The notes: generated by a model from the letters alone, not told the origin. A stretch of DNA of 64,000 bases from an uncultured Rhizobiaceae bacterium (GCA_958296345.1 CATQIJ010000001.1:124001-188000), one strand, 5' to 3'. Positions 20,948 to 31,573 are shown, numbered from the stretch's first letter. Numbers and translations: made by a program.

Positions 20948-21208
20948 ATGAGCATCAAACTGATATATTTCGCATGGCTAAGAGAACGCTTTGGCATAGG
21001 CGAAGAGCAAGTTGATTTGCCTGACACTATAAAAACTATTTCTGATCTATTTGATTGGCTTGCTTCTCGCGGTGAAGAATTTGAAACGGTGATGGAGCAT
21101 CGCAAGATCATACAAGTGGCAATTGACCAAGAGCATGTACAAGATGCAGACACGCTTATTGGTAACGCAAAAGAAATTGCAATTTTCCCGCCGATGACAG
21201 GTGGCTAA
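20948..21208 (+). CDS. moaD: Molybdopterin synthase sulfur-carrier subunit
   Basis: Ubiquitin-fold sulfur carrier that delivers thiocarboxylate sulfur for making the molybdopterin dithiolene. 86 residues. It starts IKLIYFAWLRERFGIGEE and ends PPMTGG; the C-terminal Gly-Gly is the site that is adenylated and then thiocarboxylated. It lies 3 bases after pgsA and 3 bases before moaE. Confidence 0.95.
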   Translation: MSIKLIYFAWLRERFGIGEEQVDLPDTIKTISDLFDWLASRGEEFETVMEHRKIIQVAIDQEHVQDADTLIGNAKEIAIFPPMTGG

Positions 21209-21211
21209 GAA

Positions 21212-21675
21212 ATGCCTACCAAACCAGACATCCGCATTCAGGCTGAAGATTTTGACATCAATGCTGAAATCAAAAAACTTACTCAAGGTCGCACAGACGT
21301 TGGTGCAGTGGTCACTTTCTCAGGTCTATGCAGAGGCGAAGGTGATACTCTCTCAGCTTTAGAGTTAGAACACTATCCAGGAATGGCAGAAGCGGAAATA
21401 AACCGTATCGCAGGACAAGCCATTGAACGCTTTGGCCTCTTAGGAATTTCAGCCATCCATCGCTATGGAAAAATAACACCGGGCGAAAACATTGTGCTCG
21501 TCATAGCCACTTCCCCCACCGCCAAGCAAGCTTTGATGGCGCAAACTTTCTGATGGACTTCCTAAAAGCACGCGCACCGTTCTGGAAGAAAAACCATATG
21601 GCATCCGGCGATGATGGTGGATGGGTAGACGCAAAAGACGCGGACGATGATGCGCTGGGTAAGTGGGAAATTTAA
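21212..21675 (+). CDS. moaE: Molybdopterin synthase catalytic subunit, one frameshift
   Basis: Converts precursor Z (cPMP) to molybdopterin with MoaD. Signatures are GAVVTFSGLCRGEG, ALELEHYPGMAEAEI, ISAIHRYGKITPGENIV and, after a shift, FLMDFLKARAPFWKK with the conserved catalytic Lys. A base appears to be missing in a T-run near 21535, which splits the last 40 residues off; restoring it ends the protein at the TAA at 21675, giving about 154 residues, a normal length. It is the last gene of the uvrC-pgsA-moaD-moaE run and meets the histidine-kinase gene tail to tail. Confidence 0.93.
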
Positions 21676-21676
21676 T

Positions 21677-23086
21677 CTAGAGAGCAACTTCCTTGCTAAT
21701 CATTTTATGCGGGATATTCAAAACTTTTAAGCTGACAGTTGCTTCAAGCCCACCAAGTTCGGCGCTCTTTTTGAAGGCAAGTTTACCGCCCCAGGTTTCA
21801 GCAATCTCTTTAACAATACTTAACCCCAAGCCTGCTCCTTTTGATGTGCTGATATTTTGATAATCCGTTAAGTTACCATCATTTTTCTCAGCTCTAAAAA
21901 ATCGTTCTGCCAACGATGTCAGCGCCGCTACTGGCACTCCACTTCCATTATCTGCAACACTAATTGTGACTTCATCTCCCATTCTGCTACAGGTTACTAT
22001 AATCCTACATTCTTCATCACTAACACCATGCTTCAAGGCATTTTCAATAAGATTTTGCACAATAAGCTCAACCGTGAATGGGTCTCCGCAAACCATAAGA
22101 GAGCTTTCGCCCGCCATTTGAATATTGGCTTTTGGTGAAAGAACAATAATATCCGCTAATACTGTTCGGATCATCTCGCATAGATCAAATGAAACAGCGT
22201 TAGAAAGATCAGCTAGTGTATTATTGCTTTTAGCTAAATTAAGGAACTGATTGGCAACACGTGCAGTCCTTTGCGCGCTACGCTCAATTAAAGAAAATTG
22301 TTCTTTCATTTTTGGAGGGAGGTTAGAAATTTCCGAGGTTTCAATTGCTTGCACTTGAGAAATTAGACCAGTGACAGGCGTTCTGATCTCATGAGCACAT
22401 GCGTCGAGGAAAGTACGCTCCCTATCCAACTGATCAGCCATGTTTAACGTCAATGTATCAATAGCAGACTTTAATAACTTAAGCTCTTGAGGATGGTTTC
22501 GAGCAGGCAAACGGTCTAATTTCCCCAAATCAAGAGCTGTTACATCCTTTGCTAGTGTATCAAGTGGGCGCAAACCATATTGAACCGCAACATACAGGCC
22601 TATTAAAATCAGGATGAGAAGAGCGAACAAAGGTGCAAAAATTGAAGTAACCAATCGCCGAATTGCGAATTTTCGCTCCGTATCTCTGATTGCAGCAACA
22701 ACGCAGTCGGCACCATTACACCTAGATGAAATGACCCAGTTCTCTCCATTGATTTTTTTAACTGTATCAATTGAACTTTGTTTGAAGGTCAAAAGATCGT
22801 CGATGATATCCCTCCCACGACTCAAAATCAGTTCCTCACCTCGCCAAACAAGAATGGCTCGATTTGGATGCCCCTCATCCGTAACTTTATTTAATGACTG
22901 CCCATTTACCAATGAAAGCATATTAGTTGCATCGTCAGCCATCAACTCAGCAAGGAAGTCTCGGCTTTGGTCAAATGCAATAAGTTTGGTAAAAACAGCA
23001 GCAGCAAACCATGCTATTAGAAAAACAAATCCCGTGGAAAATAACAGCCTGGACTTTATTGATTTTGGTCTAGAGATGGCACGCAA
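21677..23086 (-). CDS. Sensor histidine kinase
   Basis: Membrane sensor of a two-component pair. First membrane segment about residues 14-34, periplasmic sensor to about 147 (it contains Cys123 and Cys128), second segment about 148-168, a HAMP-like linker, phosphoacceptor His near 232 in ACAHEIRTPVTG, then ATPase boxes N (QNLIENALKHG), G1 (VADNGSGVP) and G2 (GAGLGLSIVKE). The architecture resembles QseC/PmrB-type sensors. The start is a TTG at 23086, which overlaps the end of the response-regulator gene once that gene's frame is restored. Signal unknown. Confidence 0.9.
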   Translation of the reverse strand: MRAISRPKSIKSRLLFSTGFVFLIAWFAAAVFTKLIAFDQSRDFLAELMADDATNMLSLVNGQSLNKVTDEGHPNRAILVWRGEELILSRGRDIIDDLLTFKQSSIDTVKKINGENWVISSRCNGADCVVAAIRDTERKFAIRRLVTSIFAPLFALLILILIGLYVAVQYGLRPLDTLAKDVTALDLGKLDRLPARNHPQELKLLKSAIDTLTLNMADQLDRERTFLDACAHEIRTPVTGLISQVQAIETSEISNLPPKMKEQFSLIERSAQRTARVANQFLNLAKSNNTLADLSNAVSFDLCEMIRTVLADIIVLSPKANIQMAGESSLMVCGDPFTVELIVQNLIENALKHGVSDEECRIIVTCSRMGDEVTISVADNGSGVPVAALTSLAERFFRAEKNDGNLTDYQNISTSKGAGLGLSIVKEIAETWGGKLAFKKSAELGGLEATVSLKVLNIPHKMISKEVAL

Positions 23087-23726
23087 TAACCGATTCCACG
23101 AACCGTTTTGATTAAATCGCCCATAGGCTTTTCCTTAGTTGTGAAATATAAACTTCAATTGTATTTTCTTCCACGTTTTTGTCCCAGCAATACAAGGTAT
23201 CAATAATTTGCTGCTTTGTTTTTACTCGCCCTTGTTCTTCTAACAAATATTGCAGCAACCTAAATTGACTAATAGGCAACGAAACAGGGATATCGTCAAC
23301 GAATGAAGCTTGATGATCTGGCATAAGTTTTAAACGATGATAAATAATTGAATTTGATGCGCGCCCTGCACTGCGCCTTTTAATAGCTCGCATACGTGCA
23401 ATTAGTTCTGACATATCAAATGGTTTTGCCAAGCAATCATCAGCGCCTCTGTCTACACCAAGCACACGATCTTTAGGACGGTCTCGCGCTGTAAGAATAA
23501 TGATTGGAGAATGATTACCCTCCTCACGCAGCTTCTTTAAAAACTGCAAACCATCACCGTCAGGAAGGCCTAGATCAAGAATAATAATCTCAATTTCTGA
23601 TGTTTTTATTGCTGTTGATGCTTCTGATAAAGTTGCTACATGGTCGACGCTAAACTCTGTTCTTGCGATTGTTTTCAAAATTGCATCCGCAATAATAGTA
23701 TCGTCTTCAACAAGTAGAACTTTCAA
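23056..23726 (-). CDS. OmpR-family response regulator, one frameshift near the end
   Basis: Receiver domain residues 1-115 with acidic pocket VEDD (7-9), phosphoacceptor Asp51 in IIILDLGLPDGDG and the conserved Lys101 in LAKPFD. Winged-helix DNA-binding domain about 125-220 with SLPISQFRLLQYLLEEQGRV and VEVYI-type recognition region NTIEVYISQLRK. A shift near 23125 cuts it; restoring one base gives the standard ending IKTVRGIGYCVP and about 223 residues, stopping at 23056. It then overlaps the kinase gene by 31 bases, so the pair is translationally coupled. The targets are not visible. Confidence 0.92.
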
Positions 23727-23761
23727 ATCAATTCCTTTTACCCATATTCCCAGTATGAATT

Positions 23762-24432
23762 TTAATTTGCCAAAAGTTTAGCCAGTTTAGTATGCCCGCG
23801 TTTGATGGCATGATCGTAAGGTGTCAAACCATCTTTATCAGCAATAGTTTATCCGCTCCTGCCTTCAATAACATCTTCGTAATTGCAACGTAAGGCTGGG
23901 AGCCATCCCCCAGAATTGCAACCTCCAGAAGCGCCGTCCACCCAACATTGTTTATCCGATTAACTGGTGCGCCAGCCTTGATCAACATCTCAACTATTTT
24001 GTCTACTCCCTTCGCAGAACCATAAATGATAGCACCGCCATCATAAATGGATGTTACCATGGTTGGGTCTGCACCAAGATCAAGCGCTTTACGAGTAAGC
24101 CGAAGGTTTTTCGTTGTTATTGCAATATTCAACACATCACGCTTTTTATGATCCATAGCATTGATATCAGCACCATTTTCAACAAGTAATTTTAGCATCT
24201 TTATATCACCACGCCGGGCAGCTACTAAAAGTGCCGTATCACCATTAATGTTGCGTCTTTCTATTTTGCTGTTACCTTTTTTAAGCAATGCTGAAACAGC
24301 AGAATGCTTGCCAGACTTAACCAATGTAAAGAGACTAGATTCTTGAGCCACGCTAAATTGCGTTAACAAGGAAAATACAAAAACCAACGAAAGAACGATC
24401 TTGGTTTTCTTGTTTTGCAAATATTGGCGCAT
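23762..24432 (-). CDS. Exported ankyrin-repeat protein, one frameshift near the end
   Basis: Signal peptide within KTKIVLSLVFVFSLLTQF, cut near VAQ. The mature protein is a stack of about five ankyrin repeats; good examples are NGDTALLVAARRGDIKMLK, LLVENGADINAMDHKKRD and MLIKAGAPVNRINNVGW. After a shift near 23850 the last repeat continues DGLTPYDHAIKRGHTKLAKL and stops at 23762. The ATG at 24432 has an AGGTGA site just upstream; an earlier in-frame start at 24465 lacks one. Periplasmic ankyrin proteins usually mediate protein contacts, but the partner is unknown. It is divergent from the cupin gene. Confidence 0.82.
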
Positions 24433-24595
24433 GGCTTCACCTTTGACTTTGAGTAATAATCTCAAATGATATCAGCCAAACCTGACTCTAAGCTGATGTA
24501 ATAATCACATTGATTTGAGACTAACATCAGTTACCAATCAGCTTTGGTAGATAATCCTACACTTGGCAATCCCGCCATTTGATTAGGATTTTACC

Positions 24596-25000
24596 ATGAA
24601 ATTTATAACAGCTGTTTTTGCAGTAAGCATTCTCACAGCACCTGCACTCGCAGGTGACCTACAAAAAATTAAGGAACCAACAGAGACAAAGGGCGTTAGC
24701 CTGAGCGTGTTGCAGAAAAACGCACTAGAGGCGCAAATACCCGCTATGAACGGGTATGAACTTCGCGGCCGCAGAATTACATTTGAAGCAGGCGCCTCTT
24801 TCACAAAACATAATCATGCAACTCGCCCTGGTTTTGTCTTCGTTGAAAGCGGTGAGATTATTGAAAACCGCAATGGAAAATCACAGAAATTTAAAGCAGG
24901 TGATTCATGGATTGAGAATGCCAAAACTGATCATTGGTTGCGTAATGTATCAGATGCGTCAGCTGTAATTATCATGGTTGACCTACCTGTTATCAAGTAA
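24596..25000 (+). CDS. Exported cupin-domain protein
   Basis: 134 residues. Signal peptide MKFITAVFAVSILTAPALA with cleavage after ALA. A single small cupin barrel follows. Motif 1 is GASFTKHNHATRPGFVFVESG, with His residues of HNH that could bind a metal and a Glu further on; motif 2 is KAGDSWIENAKTDHWLRN, with the last metal-binding His. Such exported cupins are mostly uncharacterised; an enzymatic or a ligand-binding role is possible. It is divergent from the ankyrin gene across 163 bases. Confidence 0.82.
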   Translation: MKFITAVFAVSILTAPALAGDLQKIKEPTETKGVSLSVLQKNALEAQIPAMNGYELRGRRITFEAGASFTKHNHATRPGFVFVESGEIIENRNGKSQKFKAGDSWIENAKTDHWLRNVSDASAVIIMVDLPVIK

Positions 25001-25060
25001 ATTTATTGTACAGAATACACTGTTTGCCGCTAGTATTCGGCAAACAGTCTTCCACCTACT

Positions 25061-26835
25061 TTACAAAGGCCAAAATACCATGATTGCTGGCACCGCCACA
25101 CCAATCACGATCACTTCTAGCGGTAGACCCATTTTCCAGTAGTCGCCAAACGAATACCCCCCTGGCCCCATGATGAGCGTGTTGTTTTTGTGGCCAATGG
25201 GTGTGAGGAATGCACAGGATGCGGCGATTGCTACTGCCATCAAGAATGGGTCTGAATTCACTCCTAATTTGTTCGCGATATCTACCGCTACGGGTGCGCC
25301 GATGACTGCTGTGGCTGTATTGTTTAATACATCAGAAAGCGTCATCACAACGACCATTAGGATAGTTAGAACAACCCAAGGCGCGTAGCCTGAGGTGATG
25401 GTTACAATCTGCTCTGCGATGAGTTGCGTGCCACCTGAGGCTTCCAACGCAGTGCCTAGTGGTATCATAGAACCAAGCAAAACAATGACTGGCCATTCGA
25501 CGTAATCATAGACGTTACGAACTGGCACAATGTCTAGAAGCACGTACAATGCCACTACCACACCAAGCGCTACTGCCAGATATAAAAAGCCAAAACTTGC
25601 TAATGCAATTGCTGCTGCAAAAATTGCTGCTGCAAGCCATGCGCGCGTATGTTGTGTGATGGATAGCCCGCGCTCTGCTAACGGCATTGCGCTTAACCAA
25701 CCGATGGTTTCGTCTAAGTTTTCTGCTGGACCAATCAAAAGCAAGATATCACCTACTCTGATTTTTTCGTGGCGAACACGTTTGGTAAAACGTCTGCCTT
25801 TTCTTGAAATACCTAAAAGCGCAACGCCTTTTCTGGCACGAAGACGAATATCAATTGCTGCGCGTCCTACAATTCTTGTTTCTGGCGTGACCAGCACTTC
25901 TGTAAGTTGAAGATCGCCAATAGCTTTTTCGTTGGTCGTTTTTTCACCGAAGAACTCTAGTGAATATACACCTCTAAAACGGTCAATATCCTCTGCCGAT
26001 GCTTCCACGACAAACATATCACCACTGCGCAATACAAGGCTTGAACTAAAGCCTTTTAATCGGCGATTATTTCTGGCGACGCCAATAATTACTAAGTCAT
26101 GTTCGTTAGCTTCATCGTATAAATCACGAACTTGCTGACCAACTGCTTTTGATTTTTCAGGGATAACTAGTTCAGCGATATAATCTTCCAGATCCATGCT
26201 GCTAGAGTTTTCATCAACTTTTTCGTCAGCACCTGGAACCAAGCGCCATCCAAACAGCGCGACAAACAGAATACCAACACCTGCACAGATCAAACCGACT
26301 GGTGCAAAATCGAACATCGCAAATGGCTCTCCCGCCACCGTTTCACGGTATTGAGCGATGATGATATTTGGCGGCGTTCCAATCAAAGTTACGAGCCCAC
26401 CCAAAATGGTTGCAAAAGATAGTGGCATGAGTGTTGCGCGAATACTTCTCCCGCTTTCTTTGCGGCCTGAATATCGACGGGCATCAACAAAGCTAACGCA
26501 GCGACGTTGTTCATGAACGCAGATAAAACTGCACCTGTTGAAGCCATTATTGAAATGTGCGCACCCACGCCGCGCCCTGTGTCAATGACAGAGCGTGTAA
26601 TAATATCAATCGCACCAGAATTTTGCAGTCCACGCGATACAATCAATACAAGCGCCACAATGATCGTTGCAGGATGACCAAAACCGGCAAAGGCCTCAGA
26701 GGTTGGTACGACGCCAAGAACGAGCGCAATCAAAAGTGCGCAAAACGCCACAATATCATAACGCCACCTGCCCCATAACAACATGGCAAAGACACCAGCA
26801 AAAAGCGAAAATAGGATGGTTTGATCTGAGGGCAT
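25061..26835 (-). CDS. SLC13-family permease with two RCK C-terminal domains, frame-broken
   Basis: Inner-membrane carrier of the divalent anion:sodium symporter (DASS/CitT) group. N-terminal half: FAGFGHPATIIVALVLIVSRG and AFMNNVAALALLMPV. Centre: about residues 220-390 hold two TrkA_C regulatory domains (LEDYIAELVIPEKS, DLVIIGVARNN, GDMFVVEASAEDI; second copy VLVTPETRIVGRAAIDIRLR, GDILLLIGPAENL). C-terminal half: LNNTATAVIGAPVAVDIA and SCAFLTPIGHKNNTLIMGPG. About 591 residues after restoring one shift near 26430. I chose the ATG at 26835, which has GGAG 6 bases upstream, over the ATG at 26847. Sulfate or a dicarboxylate is the likely substrate class. Confidence 0.87.
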
Positions 26836-26916
26836 AAACGACTCCATTTGAACTTACCCCATTGTAAGGCGCTCAAGTAAAGTTCACAACTTTAAGTTAT
26901 AAATATGCCAGTATTT

Positions 26917-27626
26917 CTATTTTAATTTATCTTCGGTGAAATATGCAGGCTGATCAAAAATCAAGGACGCAACCTCGGTACTAAAATCAGCCTCGTTTAC
27001 CCCTTGAATAACAGAAGATTGAAATGCATGGCCCTCTTCTGTCTCGATGTAAGCAATTTTTTTATACGCCTCTTCTGCAATCAATTGAACTTTTTGACGT
27101 TTCAACTGCAAGTTAGAAATATTGGTTGAGGCTCCAATTTTTATTTCAGAAGCCTCAGCTTCAATTTCTACGCCTTCTTCATTTGTAGTTATTAAACTAT
27201 CTATTATTTGACCTTTAACAAAAACCGTATCTTTTGACATTTGAGTAAGCGATAAATAATTAATCGCGCAATTCTTTAACGCCTGTTTCAAAATAGCTTC
27301 GCCACAGTTATCATCCTCAAGCGCATCGTCCTCAACAAACTTTCGAACTTGCCTTGCTTCTTTTTGATTTAATGTCAGAGGATTTTCGTTTTTAGCGTCT
27401 GCATCCCATCAATCTTGGAATTTGATAGTTTGGTGTTATCTGCTTCGCTGCTGGTTTCTCCTGCTTTATTGGCATTTTGAACCGCTTGCTCAAACATTCG
27501 ACCGTTTGTGTGCTCTTGTGAGAGGTCCAGAGCTTTCACAGGTTTTTTATTCAGGCCAAGCGACTGCTGGTCTAAACCTTGCGTACTATTTGCTGCTAGA
27601 GCAATGTTTATAGAATCTACTTCCAA
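26917..27626 (-). CDS. Hypothetical protein, acidic, one frameshift
   Basis: I do not recognise this protein. Two frames join near 27390 into about 236 residues: N-terminal part with SINIALAANSTQGLDQQS and many Asn/Gln/Ser, middle with EARQVRKFVEDDALEDDNCG, C-terminal part with KGQIIDSLITTNEEGVEIE and VASLIFDQPAYFTEDKLK. It is soluble, without signal peptide or membrane segment, and low in aromatic residues. The start is taken as a TTG at 27626 because AGGAG lies 8 bases upstream, while an in-frame TTG at 27644 has none. It stands alone, 81 bases downstream of nothing obvious; the preceding 298 bases to the dehydrogenase gene show no gene. Confidence 0.5.
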
Positions 27627-27924
27627 AAGCGTATCTCCTGACAAAACATATCTTGAAACATAATATGACTTGCATCACCAGATTTCGCGCTAACTCAAAA
27701 TGGATGACAGAACATACACTAAATCAATGTGGTCGGGGTATCGGCTATTATTACCTAGTTGTTAGTAGTAGTGCGCTGCCCATTAATTGAGGCGACATTG
27801 ATAATCAATAATTGGCACCAATGTCAGGTGTGTGCCAGAAGTGACTAATTTTTGGAAACACTTCAACGACCGCATTGAGCCCTTAGTTGCAGAATTTGAG
27901 GTGTCGGTATTTGGCCAAATTTCC

Positions 27925-28836
27925 CTATTTTTCCCAATGAAGAACCCACGCCCCATCCATTTGAAGAGAAATACCCGCCGCATCTTCTTCCAGTTTAACA
28001 ACGTGAAGCTCGCCTTTATCGCCGCCATAGGCTTTGCGAGCTTTTTCGAATTACCCGGCAACAAGGCGCGTAGCTGGTGCCAATGTGCCTGCATCATCAC
28101 ACGCTTCAACAATTAATGTTAAGTCTTTCTGGCAAAGATCTAGCGTAAATGAAGGGTCATAATGGCCTGCAAAAACGGAGGGAGCATCATGGTGCATGCA
28201 CCAGCTCTCACTTGCGCCAATTTTCAAGGCTTCCCACGCTCGTGACAAATCAACACCGGATTTTACCGCCATTACCAAGGCTTCGCCCATGGCTGTAGCG
28301 TGAATGGCCCACAACTGATTGCTTGCTAGTTTTGTGATAGAACCACTGCCATTTGCGCCCATATAATGAACCGGCCCCATTAGTTCCATAACAGGGCGCA
28401 GACGCTCTACGGTTACTTCATCACCTCCAGCGAATTGGGTCATATCGCCGTTGCGGGCACCATCAACAGCACCTGTAACAGGTGCATCAATGGCTTGAGC
28501 ACCAGTAGCCATGATATCGCTGGCAAGTTTACGAACCATTTCTGGTTGATTGGTCGTCATATCAATCCAGACTTGCCCTGCTGCCATCGCGCCGAGCAAT
28601 CCGCCTTCGCCATGTATGATGTTTTCAATCTGCATCGGGCCAAAAACCATGGTGAAAACGACATCAGCATCTTTTGCTGCTTCACTTGGTGTGCTCGCCC
28701 ATGTTGCTCCAAGTTTTATATGTTCTTGAGCGCGGCTCTGATCGAGGTCACATACAGTAAGCTGATGCCCGCCCCGAATTAAATTGAGAGCGGCTGCACC
28801 GCCCATTGTGCCAAGCCCGATAAAACCTATACGCAT
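27925..28836 (-). CDS. NAD(P)-dependent beta-hydroxyacid dehydrogenase family protein, one frameshift
   Basis: 3-hydroxyisobutyrate/6-phosphogluconate dehydrogenase-like fold. N-terminal Rossmann motif RIGFIGLGTMGGAAALNL. VWIDMTTNQPEMV is the linker strand; IDAPVTGAVDGARNGDM is the substrate-binding block with the Gly-rich turn; GSGSITKLASNQLW carries the catalytic Lys. The C-terminal helices include DLCQKDLTLIVEACDDAG. A shift near 28050 hides the last 40 residues; restoring it ends at a TAG at 27925, giving about 303 residues. The family also includes imine reductases, so the substrate is open. It is the third gene of the set transcribed away from lysR. Confidence 0.85.
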
Positions 28837-28878
28837 TGAAATTTCCCCATTCAGAGTTTGAAAGATTACCTGTTTTGA

Positions 28879-29426
28879 TTATTGCGCTAATATTTGTTCT
28901 GTTTTCAAAACAGTCGCAAATTCACCTTCAAGGGTACTCAATGATGTGGAATGCACCTGCTCGGCAGAATGTTCTATGCCATCTGGTCCTGTAACTGCAT
29001 ATGCCCATACAGCGTCTGCTGCATAGACCGTATCAAACCAAGATCGGAGGCGGCACGTGTCGCACTTTCTACACAGTGATTAGCAGTAGCACCGCAAAGC
29101 ACCACGCGCTCTACGTTTTTGGTGTGCAAATCCGACCCCAAAGTGGAATTGGCAAAAGCACTGCTGACATGTTTTACAAGCACCTTCTCATCGCCGACTG
29201 GCTGAGCAAATGATTGAACGGCAACGCCCGGCGCATCGCTATGAAATGGATCGTCCGGGTCTGTGCCATGATGATGGATATGCACAACCTCATCCCCACG
29301 CTCGCGGAAAGCTGCAAGTAAAGAAGATATATTGTCTGCCGCCTGCGGGCAAGACCGTTCCGCTCCATTGGCGTCATCATGTGTCAATGCCATCTGCACG
29401 TCGATCACTAATAGTGCTGTTTTCAT
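28879..29426 (-). CDS. Isochorismatase-family cysteine hydrolase, one frameshift
   Basis: Cysteine hydrolase fold. TALLVIDVQMAL carries the catalytic Asp, DEKVLVKHVSSAF the catalytic Lys, and LCGATANHCVESATRAASDLG the nucleophilic Cys, so the triad is complete. VVHIHHHGTDPDDPFHS lies over the active site. A shift near 29030 disrupts the last part; restoring it continues VYAADAVWAYAVTGPDG, with the end at 28879, for about 182 residues, the usual length. Members hydrolyse amides, ureas or isochorismate. Position between the oxygenase and the dehydrogenase suggests processing of the same nitrogen compound. Confidence 0.85.
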
Positions 29427-29444
29427 GTTTAAATTCCTTGCTTT

Positions 29445-30300
29445 TTAAATTACCTGTTTTACTTTTCGATCGGCTAAAATTTTTTCAACCCGTTTGCCGT
29501 AAATTCTAATGTTCACATCATCGCTCAAAATGGTATTTGGCTCCGCACTATACGTCATAATTGCTGTTACGCGGGGTTGATTGCCTTCTACCTCGGTTAC
29601 ACCATGCAACTAATAACCACCACGGAAAAGCGTAAAAGCACCTGCGCCTCGGCTGAATGTTTTGGCTTTTGACAGATCACCTGCAAGCAATGCATCAACA
29701 GTTTCTCTATCTTCTGTTTCGTCTGTGCGTGAATTGGGCAGGAATGCGAATTCTCCTCCTTTATCTGCTGATTGCAGCAACAGGGTTACAGTGCATTCCG
29801 TTGTGTCATAATGCCAAGCATGCTAGCTGCCCGGTTGTAGTGCCACCACATTAAGTGCCTGGAATTCATCTGCGCAACGATAAAGGACCGGTTTTTTCTG
29901 CACCTGGCGAATGAAAGACGTAAGACAAGGCGATTTATAGAGTTTTTTGCAGCAAGGTCTCTTCGGGGATTTGATCATCTGCCAGCTGGGTCGCGATATG
30001 CGTGTATTCCTTACGCCGTGGATCATCCGCCGGGGCTGAAGGATCAACCTTGCCTTGATAAATATTGCGTTTAATCGTCAGTGTTTCAGCTGTTGGCAGC
30101 AGATCGTTTGATTCTGCGGCCAATGCTTCCGGTTTTATAAAACCGTCAAAGTTACACCAGCCATGTTCTTGCATGTGTTCCTGACATTCTCGGAGATATT
30201 CAGCACCTTTACCTGTTTCAAGGTTTTCAATCGGGTATCGCTCCAGATCAATAAGATTAAGGGCCATGTCCACGTTTGTGGGAAAAGTCATATCGTTCAT
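29445..30300 (-). CDS. 2-oxoglutarate/Fe(II) oxygenase, with one frameshift and two in-frame TAG codons
   Basis: About 285 codons from the ATG at 30300 (AAGGAAG site upstream) to the TAA at 29445. A double-stranded beta-helix core is visible: WHYDTTECTVTLLLQ gives the HxD iron ligands, GGEFAFLPNSRTDE follows, FRGGY then LHGVTEVEGNQPR give the distal His ligand and the Arg that binds 2-oxoglutarate. This resembles the family that contains the amino-acid halogenase BesD and related hydroxylases; keeping Asp in HxD argues for hydroxylation rather than halogenation. One extra A near 29940 shifts the frame. TAG codons at 29823-29825 and 29610-29612 interrupt the core in frame. First gene of the unit divergent from lysR. 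Confidence 0.68.
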
Positions 30301-30422
30301 GAGTGGCTTCCTTTCTGGTCTGCGGATTGAGGTATTTGACAAGCCTTGCTGTAATGTGACAGATAAAAACGCAAAACTAAAATTAGATAAAAACCCCTCA
30401 TACACCAAAAATACTTATAGTA

Positions 30423-31301
30423 ATGGATTCCAATCTACATCTTAACCTCAATTGGCTCCGCACTTTTGAAGCCGTTGCGCGTTGTGCGGGATTTACAGCT
30501 GCCAGCAAGGAGTTAGGGCTTACGCAGACGGCAGTGAGCCTTCAGATTAAAGCGCTGGAAACAAAGCTTGGCCATGACCTGTTCATCCGCCGTGCAAAAA
30601 GCATCCAACTCACGGAAATTGGACAGGCTTATCTGCCATCCGTTCGTGACACGCTTCAAACGTTATTTCTTTCTACCAACGGTCTGTTTGGGCCGGATTT
30701 GGAAAGCACAATTGTCGTGCGATCTTCCATGGCACTGATTATGTGGCTCACGCCAAGACTGAAGGAGTTTCAGGAGTTACATCCGGGCATCGGCATAAAA
30801 TTAGTCACCTCAATATGGGTAGATGCCGCTGAAACACATTCAGTTGACGTGGATATCGTGCTTGCGCCCAACAACCATTCTCTGAGTGGCACAGAAAAAT
30901 TATCTGATGAGTTTATTGTACCGGTTTGTGGCGCAGGCATGTTGGATGACATCAGCTCTGTTGAAGACCTTGCCAAGGTGAACCCTATTCATATTTTAGG
31001 GTTTGATGATCATTGGTCACGGTATATGGCCGAATATGATCTCAAGCATGATGTTCACTCAACTCGATTGCTTGTTGATACATCTGTTGCAGCTTGTGAA
31101 ATGGTCGCCGCCAACCTTGGCTGCGCTGTAGTTATAGAACGGTTTGCTAAACGCACTATTCAATCCGGCAGTCCCATAAGTATAGTTGGCGACAGGGTCG
31201 CACTGGGGCAATCCCATTATCTGGTAGAACGAGATTTATCCAGCGAAATGCATCCCGCATCTGCAACATTCAAAGACTGGTTAAGGCTTCAGTTCGAGTA
31301 A
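30423..31301 (+). CDS. LysR-family transcriptional regulator
   Basis: 292 residues, intact. N-terminal winged helix-turn-helix at about residues 9-66 (LNWLRTFEAVARCAGFTAA, LGLTQTAVSLQIKALETKLG, DLFIRRAKSIQLTEIG), a linker helix, then a periplasmic-binding-like effector domain from about residue 95 (IVVRSSMALIMWLTPRLKEF to LVERDLSS). It resembles the GcvA/AmpR subgroup. It is divergent from the oxygenase-hydrolase-dehydrogenase unit with 122 bases between starts, so it is the likely regulator of that unit and of itself. Confidence 0.9.
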   Translation: MDSNLHLNLNWLRTFEAVARCAGFTAASKELGLTQTAVSLQIKALETKLGHDLFIRRAKSIQLTEIGQAYLPSVRDTLQTLFLSTNGLFGPDLESTIVVRSSMALIMWLTPRLKEFQELHPGIGIKLVTSIWVDAAETHSVDVDIVLAPNNHSLSGTEKLSDEFIVPVCGAGMLDDISSVEDLAKVNPIHILGFDDHWSRYMAEYDLKHDVHSTRLLVDTSVAACEMVAANLGCAVVIERFAKRTIQSGSPISIVGDRVALGQSHYLVERDLSSEMHPASATFKDWLRLQFE

Positions 31302-31573
31302 GTATCTAATAGTTGCTCAGAGGCAGAAATATGAAGAAACAACCTGTCGTTTGAGGAACAATCTTAAAAATGGAAAACGGTGCTTTGTCCGCAAACCTGC
31401 CGTTCAATATAAAAATCTCAATGTCCATAATGGGTCAGCAACAGACTTTCATAAGAACTATTCTATTCTTGAAATTGCAACCACTTACCTAAGGCATTTT
31501 TGCTTTTTGGAAGTGTTGTGCAATACTCTTATGACTACAAGAAACGCAAGTTTATTAACACCTGAAAACAAAA

